64,000 nucleotides of DNA from CAZKBP01 sp964551015 (GTDB lineage: Bacteria; Bacteroidota; Bacteroidia; Cytophagales; Microscillaceae): assembly GCA_964551015.1 (NCBI GenBank), contig CAZKBP010000008.1, forward strand, positions 62,001 to 126,000, written 5' to 3'. Below the pieces are notes generated by a model, which did not search any database, had not been told where the DNA came from, and worked only from the letters and a program-made list of their open reading frames with translations. Shown here in pieces: positions 45,485-52,409 of this stretch. The translations under genes and the position numbers were made by a program. Positions within the stretch are counted from its first letter, which is position 1; each line of letters starts with the position of its first letter.

Positions 45485-46600
45485 TTATTTTACTTTCTCA
45501 AAAGTCAAGCGATTTTGATAGGCTTCTAGGATGGCTTGTCCTACTTTTTGACCGGTATTGTACATTTTCACTTTTTTCTCGAGATTGACCGCCTCGAAGT
45601 GAGAAAAGAAATCCAGTTGATTCTCGACTAACGCTCTGAAGGCAGGAACGCCTTCTTGCTCATCTGTGGCATCAAGTATTTTCACCTGTGTTTTCAGAGA
45701 GGATAGGTCTGGATTTTTTTCCAGCAAGCGGTTAATAGACTGGATCATTTCTATTTCTTTTTGCAAGGGGGCACTAAAAATGACTTCTAAATATCGCTCG
45801 GAGAGATCAATGCCATTGGTGATTTTGCCTGTGGCTCGGTTTTTCGCAAAAAAACGAAGTAATAAGATTTCATCAGCGTCTAAGTCTAATAGAGGTGATA
45901 AAGGTGGATTTGCTCGCATGGCTCCTTCCATGAAGTAGTTTTCTCCATAGGCACGAGGGGCGAAATAAGGAGGTCTTGCTCCCGAAGCAAAGAAAGAATC
46001 CACGTCCAGTTTCTCTACACGTCGATCTTTACTGCCTTTGAGCTTTTCCATATATTTTTTCTCTATTTCCGTGTTGCCACACCAGAGATAAACTTCATCC
46101 AGGTTTTGCACATCTACCATATTGGTAAATACGGGAATGGAAGCATGAGCGAAGAAGTTGGGTAAGCGTTCTCGCATCAAGCTAATAAAGGCCGGATTAA
46201 ACTCATAAATTCCATTGGGCGAAAAGACTTTGAACAAATCCCAATAAAAATTACCTCTTTGTAATGCGGTCCAAATCTGCTGGGGTGTTTTGAGGGCAGG
46301 TTGCAGATTGACATAGTCCATATTGAGAATGATGCGAGGGGTGGTCATTTGCTGATAATCTCTTAGAGAATCTTGAAAATGGGTATCAATATCAATGCCC
46401 CGACCAGATTCATCCTGATAAAAATACAGTAACATAGGCGCTAGCATTTCCACACAACCCGAGGCCACGGCGAATTGTGGCCTTTTACCATGTTCGTAGC
46501 CATAAGCCTGAAAAGCTTGCATAATACCCGTGGCATAAAATTCGTGACCAAAAGAACCCTGAATGGCTAACCCAATTTTTGGATGATTTTTCTTTGACAT
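45485..46600 (-). CDS. Patatin-like protein with degenerate catalytic dyad
   Basis: 371 aa. The start KIGLAIQGSFGHEFYATGIM aligns with the patatin opening (KIGLALSGGGARG...). FAVASGCVEML (43-53) sits at the nucleophile elbow, but the GxSxG motif is absent: the usual Ser is Val50 or Cys49 depending on alignment. FASGARPPYFAP and NYFMEGAMRANPPLSPLLD match the second half, where the catalytic Asp of DG(G/A) is Glu225. Lipase activity is therefore doubtful. It lies 176 bases downstream of the 950-codon helical-repeat gene on the same strand. Confidence 0.65.
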   Translation of the reverse strand: MSKKNHPKIGLAIQGSFGHEFYATGIMQAFQAYGYEHGKRPQFAVASGCVEMLAPMLLYFYQDESGRGIDIDTHFQDSLRDYQQMTTPRIILNMDYVNLQPALKTPQQIWTALQRGNFYWDLFKVFSPNGIYEFNPAFISLMRERLPNFFAHASIPVFTNMVDVQNLDEVYLWCGNTEIEKKYMEKLKGSKDRRVEKLDVDSFFASGARPPYFAPRAYGENYFMEGAMRANPPLSPLLDLDADEILLLRFFAKNRATGKITNGIDLSERYLEVIFSAPLQKEIEMIQSINRLLEKNPDLSSLKTQVKILDATDEQEGVPAFRALVENQLDFFSHFEAVNLEKKVKMYNTGQKVGQAILEAYQNRLTFEKVK

Positions 46601-46776
46601 AGACGTAAGTATTAGAAAAGAGGAGGAACTTGTGCACAGTTAGTCCGAATTTTTCCCGTAGAATGCTATTAAGACTAACTTTCCCAGAAAGGTACGAGTA
46701 AATCTGCAAAAATCCTTCAATCTGTGCGAACCTTAATTACGCTGGCTTGGCCGAAGATGAATTTGAAATCTATTTT

Positions 46777-49599
46777 CTATTCCAATACGAAACCCTCGAT
46801 TTCCTCCCCGGCTAATGCTTTTTTGGTGAGTTGCTCAATGGCCCATTCACGATCCCTTTGATTGCTAGCGCGAGCCATCTCTAATAAAGTCTCCGTCTCT
46901 ACTTGTAAATTTTGAGAAAGACGCTGCTTGATTTTTTCCTTGGCCGAGCGGGAGCGATTTTGCATTCTCAGCACTTCACGATCAAAACGAGCTACAAAAG
47001 TTTCTTCAATCTGAGCCACTTGAATTTCCTGTGCCACGAAATCTTGCACGTAAGCATCGGGATGCTCTGATAAGAACTCGAGTATGCGACTATTCTCTTT
47101 AAAATTTTCTTTTCTCTTCCCCAGAAATTCCATCCCAAAGGCACGGGTGTCCAAATTCGGGCTATCACACAAAGCCAGTGCGGCTTCTAATTCTTTTTCA
47201 GTGTGCAAAGGGATTTCTTGAAAAGCTTTTTTGCCTACTTCTACCGCCTCGGGCAAATCTGATTCTAGCAACCGCAATCCAAATACAATACTGACTCCCA
47301 GCGTATTGGCCTGCTTTAATCCCCATTGACGCAACTGAGGTAATTTATGAACACAAAGCTGAAATAGCTCCGCCGAATCCATCGGAAATAAGCGTGAATT
47401 TTGCTGAACCCAACCTAATAATAGATTTTCAAAAGGAGGAGCCGTGATTTCCAGCACACTCGTATCCTGTTGTTTCTGAAAAAGTTCGGAGAACTGATCG
47501 TCTCCTACCAACCTTTGATTCAGTAGATCATTTTCCGAGTTGAGGATGCGCTCTAAAATTTGCTTCCAAAAGCCAGTTTTCTCTGACTTTTTCATCAATT
47601 GTGTGTACACTTCAGCTTTGAGGATTTGCCAAGGTTCTTCGGTCGCTTTGAGCGTAATCTCCAGAAGATTTTCCAGAGAGAGTTTATGAATAGTTTCTTC
47701 TCGCATGGAACTGGGCATATCACTGGCATATGCGTACAGATATTCACAGTGATTGATGATTTCACGCAAAAAAAGGTCTCTTTTGGCACTAGGTAATTCA
47801 TTGAAGAAAGCCAGGAGTCGTTTTCTCAGATTTCCTTGGTTCATGGCCTCAGCAAGCAGATTTGAGGCGGCTCTGCTATCGATGGATACTTGTTGTACAA
47901 TTTTAAAAAATGCTTCCAACTGCCATCGGTCTTCATTTCTTTCCATATCCTCTAAGAAATAACGAAGAGGCCAGTGGTAGCGAAATACACGACTTCCTTG
48001 GAGATGAGGCAGCGTTTCCGTTAAAATTTTTTCTCTTAAATCATTGGGAAGGGAAGCCAGTTTCCGAAGATAGCCCAGAGCTTGGTTTTTGAATTCTTTT
48101 TCAAAAGCTCTTATCACCACACGCTGGATACGATCCACCCCTTTCTCGAAAATGAGCTTTAGAGCCTCCTCGGGGAAGTAGTTCAAATAATAACTATAGG
48201 AATTATGAGTACGAGCAAAAGCTTCCCCTCCCGCCAAAGAAGTGATGGCGTTTACGAAATGAATTTCGCGTACTCCTCTCCGGGTTGAGTACTGGCTCAG
48301 CCGATTCCAGAGCTGGATCAATGCGTGATCTTGCGTGATCTGACGGTTGAGTCGCCATCCAAAATCGCAGATTAACCAAGAATCTTGAAGAACAAAAGGC
48401 TCCAAATCAGAAACATAAATGCGCTTCCCTTGGAGCTTTTTCAAGAAAATCGCTGCCAGGCGATCGTAGGTCGGGATGTGTACCTTTTCTTGGGCGGCGT
48501 CTAAGGCGCAAAGCCAATCTAGAGCTTGCTCGGCGGGGGCCTCCTTGGCTCCTTGGAAGGCTAATTCTTGTAAAACCTTAGAAGAAGAACCAAAAAGTGA
48601 GGTAGCCATGGGAAGCCAGTCTTTTTGGTTGAGTGTCTGTGGATATTTTTTTTGCAAAAATGCTAGGTTTCTTACTACTCGACGAGCATTATTGCCTTGT
48701 TCTAGTTCTTGGAAAACGAAAAGGGAAAGATTTCGCGCAAATTGCTCGTACCAAGCTCGGTTTTGCTTCGGCCTCAAATGGTCAATTTCTTCGATTTTCA
48801 GGCGCACATTGTGAGAAGCATAGAGCCACATACCCGCATAAATCTCTGGTTTTAAGCCCTGGAAAGTAAAAGTTTGATAAGCCAATTGGCAGGCCACTCG
48901 CTTCAAATGTGCAGAAGGAGATTTGAAAAAGCGGAGCAAAACTTCCTCTTTCAGATCTGGGAAATTCAAATGCTGTTCTTCCAAAATTTTGACGGCAAAC
49001 TCCAAGATTTCCCAAGGCAAATCTAAGTGCAATAGTCCGCTGACAAATTGAATGTGCGCGTTCCAAATCTCAGGATAGCGCTCTTCCCGGTGATGTAAGT
49101 GATATTTTTTGTACTCGAAAATATATTTTCCTTGCCCATGTCCTTGTTGTTCACATCTCTGAGAATTACCCAAAAGAATATCAGCCAATACCCATTGGTA
49201 TTTGAAGTCAAGAGCTATTTTCCCTGTTTGGTTTTTCAAAAGTCGAGAAGTTATCTCGAAATACAACGGTGGATTTTGTTGGCTAAGCTTACGCAAAAAA
49301 CGACGGGCTCGTCTTTTCATGTAGCGCAGAGTGGCTCTGGTAGGATAAGGACTCTCTATTTGTTCGGAGTTAGCCGTATCTAATCGTAAGATGAGGGCAG
49401 TCATCAGATTGACCAAACGAACATTTTGCTGGGATAATTCGGGGGCAAGCAATGCCTGTTCGCACCGTTTGTACATGCGCTTCAAGATCGGCCAATGATC
49501 TTTGACCAAAGGTGTATTTTTGGCAAATTGCAGAGCCTCAAATAGCGCTTTCTCCTCCTCGTAGGGAAATTGTTCTGACCAATCTGTTAGCATAAGCAT
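46777..49599 (-). CDS. Large helical-repeat (HEAT/ARM-like) protein of unknown function
   Basis: 940 aa from ATG 49599. The frame stays open to 49629, but those codons come from the repeat array upstream; MLMLTDWSEQFPYEEEKALF reads as the true start (ATG 49593 also possible). The whole sequence is amphipathic helices in tandem, for example LLRFFKSPSAHLKRVACQLA and LDTRAFGMEFLGKRKENFKE, typical of an alpha-solenoid scaffold. No membrane segment, nuclease, ATPase or polymerase motif is visible. It lies directly downstream, on the same strand, of two tandem retron-like RNA elements, and upstream of the patatin-like gene. Confidence 0.75.
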   Translation of the reverse strand: MLMLTDWSEQFPYEEEKALFEALQFAKNTPLVKDHWPILKRMYKRCEQALLAPELSQQNVRLVNLMTALILRLDTANSEQIESPYPTRATLRYMKRRARRFLRKLSQQNPPLYFEITSRLLKNQTGKIALDFKYQWVLADILLGNSQRCEQQGHGQGKYIFEYKKYHLHHREERYPEIWNAHIQFVSGLLHLDLPWEILEFAVKILEEQHLNFPDLKEEVLLRFFKSPSAHLKRVACQLAYQTFTFQGLKPEIYAGMWLYASHNVRLKIEEIDHLRPKQNRAWYEQFARNLSLFVFQELEQGNNARRVVRNLAFLQKKYPQTLNQKDWLPMATSLFGSSSKVLQELAFQGAKEAPAEQALDWLCALDAAQEKVHIPTYDRLAAIFLKKLQGKRIYVSDLEPFVLQDSWLICDFGWRLNRQITQDHALIQLWNRLSQYSTRRGVREIHFVNAITSLAGGEAFARTHNSYSYYLNYFPEEALKLIFEKGVDRIQRVVIRAFEKEFKNQALGYLRKLASLPNDLREKILTETLPHLQGSRVFRYHWPLRYFLEDMERNEDRWQLEAFFKIVQQVSIDSRAASNLLAEAMNQGNLRKRLLAFFNELPSAKRDLFLREIINHCEYLYAYASDMPSSMREETIHKLSLENLLEITLKATEEPWQILKAEVYTQLMKKSEKTGFWKQILERILNSENDLLNQRLVGDDQFSELFQKQQDTSVLEITAPPFENLLLGWVQQNSRLFPMDSAELFQLCVHKLPQLRQWGLKQANTLGVSIVFGLRLLESDLPEAVEVGKKAFQEIPLHTEKELEAALALCDSPNLDTRAFGMEFLGKRKENFKENSRILEFLSEHPDAYVQDFVAQEIQVAQIEETFVARFDREVLRMQNRSRSAKEKIKQRLSQNLQVETETLLEMARASNQRDREWAIEQLTKKALAGEEIEGFVLE

Positions 49600-49605
49600 G
49601 TATGT

Positions 49606-49770
49606 TTTAGTCCACCGACGACTGTCCACTGTCCACGGTTAATTTTTGTTTAGTCCACCGACGGCTGTCCACTGTCCACGGTTAATCTTTGTTTAGTCCA
49701 CGGATGACTGTTCACTGTTATTCTTGTGTTAGCCAAGCTTTGGACTGTGGTCGATGGACTGTGGACTAAA
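49606..49770. repeat. Tandem 43-bp repeats ending in a hairpin
   Basis: Units starting with TTTAGTCCAC occur at 49606, 49649 and 49692, exactly 43 bases apart, each continuing CGACGGCTGTCCACTGTCCA or a close variant. The third ends with the inverted copy GTGGACTAAA at 49761-49770, which makes a 10-bp stem with 49692-49701. The array lies between the helical-repeat gene and retron-like element A. Confidence 0.85.
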
Positions 49771-49775
49771 AAATT

Positions 49776-50002
49776 AAATATCTTACTTCTTACCTGAATC
49801 CTTAGCCCTCACTGTAGGCGGGTGGAAGGGTCGGTAACGTCCAAATAGCATATCAAGACGTTACCTTGGTAAGATTCAGCGGAAGGATGTTCCATTTGGA
49901 CGTTACCGACCCTGGAGCACGCTGAATGACAGGGATATAGGATGAAGCATCCTGATCCATCTACTACTATGACGAAACATCATAGAAAATGCTAAGATAT
50001 TT
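49776..50002 (-). ncRNA. Retron-like msr-msd element A (orphan, no reverse transcriptase nearby)
   Basis: Read on the minus strand from 50002. a1 is AAATATCTTA, followed by GC (candidate branch G at 49992, context TTAGC). Next come a hairpin CTATGA-TGTTTCG-TCATAG (49967-49985) and a second hairpin AGGATG-CTT-CATCCT (49939-49953). The conserved block TGTCATTCAGCGTGCTC precedes a 20-bp perfect stem (49894-49913 with 49827-49846) with a 47-nt loop. The end has CGCCTACAGTGA and a2 TAAGATATTT (49776-49785), which pairs fully with a1. This order matches retron msr-msd RNAs, and the TGTTTCG loop resembles the msr loop of E. coli retron Ec86. The structure is certain on paper; the retron reading is inference. 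Confidence 0.65.
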
Positions 50003-50004
50003 TT

Positions 50005-50106
50005 TTTAGTCGACAGTCCACAGTCGATCGTCCGCAGTTACTTTTTTGTTTAGTCCACCGACGGCTGTCCACAATTATTCTTGTGTTAGGCAAATGGTGG
50101 ACTAAA
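50005..50106. repeat. Further 43/44-bp repeat units and hairpin between the two elements
   Basis: A diverged unit (TTTAGTCGACAGTCC) starts at 50005 and another (TTTAGTCCACCGACGGCTGT) at 50049. The second closes with GTGGACTAAA at 50097-50106, forming the same 10-bp stem as at 49692/49761, and shares TTATTCTTGTGTTAG in its loop. The repeat plus retron-like element therefore behave as one duplicated module. Confidence 0.8.
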
Positions 50107-50340
50107 AAGAAAATTTACTACTTCTTGCCTGAGAGCATGGGCTATCACTGTAGGCGTGCGGGTTACACTAGGTGTCCCCTAGTATACTTGCAAATCGGGC
50201 TTGCCCATTCAGCGGTTTCTGTAAACTAGGGGACACCTAGTGTAATAGAGCACGCTGAATGACATAGACCTATGCTGAAGTATGGAAGGCTTTACAACAA
50301 CCGCGACGAAACATCGCGAAAAATGCTAGTAAAATTTCTT
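50107..50340 (-). ncRNA. Retron-like msr-msd element B (orphan, no reverse transcriptase nearby)
   Basis: Same plan as element A with different stem sequences. Minus-strand a1 is AAGAAATTTTACTA (50340-50327), then GC (candidate branch G at 50326, context CTAGC), then hairpin CGCGA-TGTTTCG-TCGCG (50302-50318). The block TGTCATTCAGCGTGCTC is kept. The msd-like stem is a perfect 21 bp (50225-50245 with 50163-50183) and contains CTAGGTGTCCCCTAG; its loop is 41 nt. The end has CGCCTACAGTGA, TCAGGCAAGAAG and a2 TAGTAAATTTTCTT (50120-50107), pairing with a1 at 13 of 14 positions. The compensatory change in every stem relative to element A argues for a functional RNA. Confidence 0.65.
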
Positions 50341-50341
50341 A

Positions 50342-50469
50342 ATCACAAAGATATACAAACTGCTCAAATTAACCGCACATTGGCTATTATTTGTAGCAAT
50401 TTAATTGAAAATGTAGCTTCAAATCATCTGAAAGCTTTCCAAGCTAATTACGGAATTGCAAAAAATTAG
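50342..50469 (+). pseudogene. Possible C-terminal remnant of a gene cut off next to element B
   Basis: The plus frame from 50342 to TAG at 50467-50469 reads like genuine protein: HKDIQTAQINRTLAIICSNL, then IENVASNHLKAFQANYGIAK. The open frame only reaches back to an ATG at 50272 inside the conserved retron-like element, so the natural N-terminus is missing. The simplest reading is a gene whose 5' part was lost or displaced when the element arrived. I do not recognise the family. Confidence 0.4.
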
Positions 50470-50580
50470 TTAGCATTTCTTCTGTTAATTTAGACTTATG
50501 ATAAACTATAGCTGGGTGAAACAAGCTTTCTTCTATTATGGTTATTAGGTAAATTAGTTTAATCAAAATTTAAGACGACT

Positions 50581-50706
50581 ATGCAAAAAGTAGAGAAACT
50601 GTACGCCGAGCAAATCAAAGAATGTCCTATCTGCAAAGCCAACGCAGTAGAGCCTTGCCAACAACCTGAGAAGGACAATTGCCCTCGCGAAGGAGAAAAG
50701 AAATAA
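50581..50706 (+). CDS. Small cysteine-rich protein, 41 aa
   Basis: A short ORF: MQKVEKLYAEQIKECPICKA, then NAVEPCQQPEKDNCPREGEKK. Cysteines 15, 18, 26 and 34 (CPIC-x7-C-x7-C) could bind zinc or iron. The ORF is followed 29 bases later by a strong rho-independent terminator, and no other gene could use that terminator on this strand, which supports expression. Function is unknown. Confidence 0.6.
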   Translation: MQKVEKLYAEQIKECPICKANAVEPCQQPEKDNCPREGEKK

Positions 50707-50735
50707 GAAAAGTACAATTAAGATTTTTTACTCAC

Positions 50736-50762
50736 AAGAAGCCTTTCGAGGCTTCTTTTTTT
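50736..50762. terminator. Rho-independent terminator
   Basis: AAGAAGCC and GGCTTCTT pair perfectly around TTTCGA, followed by a T run. It serves the 41-aa ORF and reaches the stop of the convergent small membrane protein. Confidence 0.9.
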
Positions 50763-51024
50763 ATGATTCAACCTCGGGTTTATTTTGTTTTTTCTCTAAT
50801 TCATAGAGGACTCTATTTTTGACCGCGTCTCCCACGAAAGCCAAACCCGCGTTGGTGACGATGAGGCTCAGGGTGCCAAGGCTGAACCAAGTCCAAAAGT
50901 CAACTCCCTGGTGTTTCATATTCCCCACCTCATCTAAAAAACTAATACCAAAGCCAAAGAGGCTAAAGCCAATGGGAGCGTAGATGAGCCATTTCAAAAA
51001 ATAAGGATTTTTCCAGTGATTCAT
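50761..51024 (-). CDS. Small two-helix membrane protein
   Basis: 87 aa. Two hydrophobic helices (about 10-28, FLKWLIYAPIGFSLFGFGIS, and 45-66, WFSLGTLSLIVTNAGLAFVG) are followed by a charged tail. No family is recognised. It follows the MFS transporter gene by 50 bases on the same strand and may be cotranscribed. Confidence 0.75.
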   Translation of the reverse strand: MNHWKNPYFLKWLIYAPIGFSLFGFGISFLDEVGNMKHQGVDFWTWFSLGTLSLIVTNAGLAFVGDAVKNRVLYELEKKQNKPEVES

Positions 51025-51074
51025 GTTTTTTTTGATTGCAAATTAAAAAATATCAGTTAGCATTGATTTGTATT

Positions 51075-52223
51075 TTAAGATTTAGGCAAAGCCCAAGTAT
51101 TCACCACTAAAGCAGCTGCTGTTAGTAAAATTAGCCCCACGAATCCCGCCTTTAAACCCAATTCCTCAGCCATCAGACCAATCACCACCGGGCCCACCAA
51201 AAAACCAACGTAGCCTGAACTCGCCACGGCTGCGATGCCATTAGAAGGACGCACTCCCGGCACTCGAGCCGAAAGACTAAAAAGAATGGGCACCACACAA
51301 GAATAACCCAAACCCACCAAGAAAAAACCAAGCATCGTACTCAGAGTAGAGGCCCAGAGCACCAAGCCCAAGCCCAAAATTGATAAAAGAATACCTGTCC
51401 GCACGATTGCTTTCCCCCCGTATTGCTCCGTGAGCTTGTCTCCACTAAAACGCCCGATCGCCATCGCCAGAGAGAAAGCCGCGTAGCCAAGTCCTACGAC
51501 ATAAGCATTGGCCAAAACCACATCCTGCAAGTAAATGGCACTCCAATCGGCAATCGCCCCCTCTCCTAGCATAATACTGAAACCAACAAACACGATTCCT
51601 AGTATTTTGACAGGAGGCCAAGCCCATTTTGTCCCACCTTCTTCGGAAGCTTGGGCGGAGAGGAGATGTTTCTTGCTCCAAAGTACCAGCAGCAGCATCA
51701 ATACAGCAACCAAGCTCAGATGGATAAAAGGATTGATCTGCAAACCCACGAAAAAACTACCAATCCCTGCCCCAAACATACCTCCCAAACTAAAACAGCC
51801 ATGACAAGTAGACATAATAGCCTTCCCCGTGCGTTTTTCTACCTCAACCGCCACTCCGTTCATGGCCACGTTCATCAGGCCTTCGCTCAGCCCCAACAAA
51901 AAAAGCGTAAAAACCAGAAACTCGTAATCAGCCGCTAAGGTAGGTAAGAGGATGGTCGTGAGTACGCCATAAGTTCCCAGCAGGGTAGCCTTTCTATCTC
52001 CCAAATAGTGAATAATGGGCGTGTAGAAAGGCAGTAAAGAAACCGAACCCAAGGGAATAAAAAATAAGGCAATTCCTAATTCTCCCTCCGAAAGCTCCAA
52101 ACGATCTTTCAGCTCTGGCAATCTGGTTACCCAAGCCCCAAATAGCATGCTAGAAGTCGCGAAAACGACTCCCACGGCTCGGCTACGAGGTTCTTGCAGA
52201 AAAGAAATCAGGGATGTTAGCAT
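51075..52223 (-). CDS. Major facilitator superfamily transporter, YbjJ-like
   Basis: 382 aa with 12 predicted helices. VVFATSSMLFGAWVTRLPEL with ELGIALFFIPLGSV is the usual opening of YbjJ/FucP-related MFS carriers, and GDRKATLLGTYG is the loop 2-3 motif. VAMNGVAVEVEKRTGKAIMS and CHGCFSLGGMFGAGIGSF are strongly conserved in that subgroup. The substrate is unknown; sugar export or import is a family-level guess. Confidence 0.9.
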   Translation of the reverse strand: MLTSLISFLQEPRSRAVGVVFATSSMLFGAWVTRLPELKDRLELSEGELGIALFFIPLGSVSLLPFYTPIIHYLGDRKATLLGTYGVLTTILLPTLAADYEFLVFTLFLLGLSEGLMNVAMNGVAVEVEKRTGKAIMSTCHGCFSLGGMFGAGIGSFFVGLQINPFIHLSLVAVLMLLLVLWSKKHLLSAQASEEGGTKWAWPPVKILGIVFVGFSIMLGEGAIADWSAIYLQDVVLANAYVVGLGYAAFSLAMAIGRFSGDKLTEQYGGKAIVRTGILLSILGLGLVLWASTLSTMLGFFLVGLGYSCVVPILFSLSARVPGVRPSNGIAAVASSGYVGFLVGPVVIGLMAEELGLKAGFVGLILLTAAALVVNTWALPKS

Positions 52224-52409
52224 CGTGGTTTATTGAATTAAGAATACATCGAGTAGCTCGATTCCTGAGCAAATTTACCAAAACGGATCACTTCCTTCTT
52301 AATTTTATTCGAGTCTTTTGCAACCCTAGCGATTTCGTCTGGTCTTTGAGATAGAAAATAAAATAACTCCCCAAGACAGTAGCTGTTTGGTTCAATAGAT
52401 GCGCGTAAA

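Noticed and set aside
49606..49770. CRISPR-like appearance of the 43-bp repeats
   Set aside because: Units touch each other with no unique spacers and no cas genes are present.
49827..50245. Integron attC sites or insertion-sequence ends
   Set aside because: No integrase or transposase, no attC R/R' core pattern, and three separate covarying helices are not expected of IS ends.
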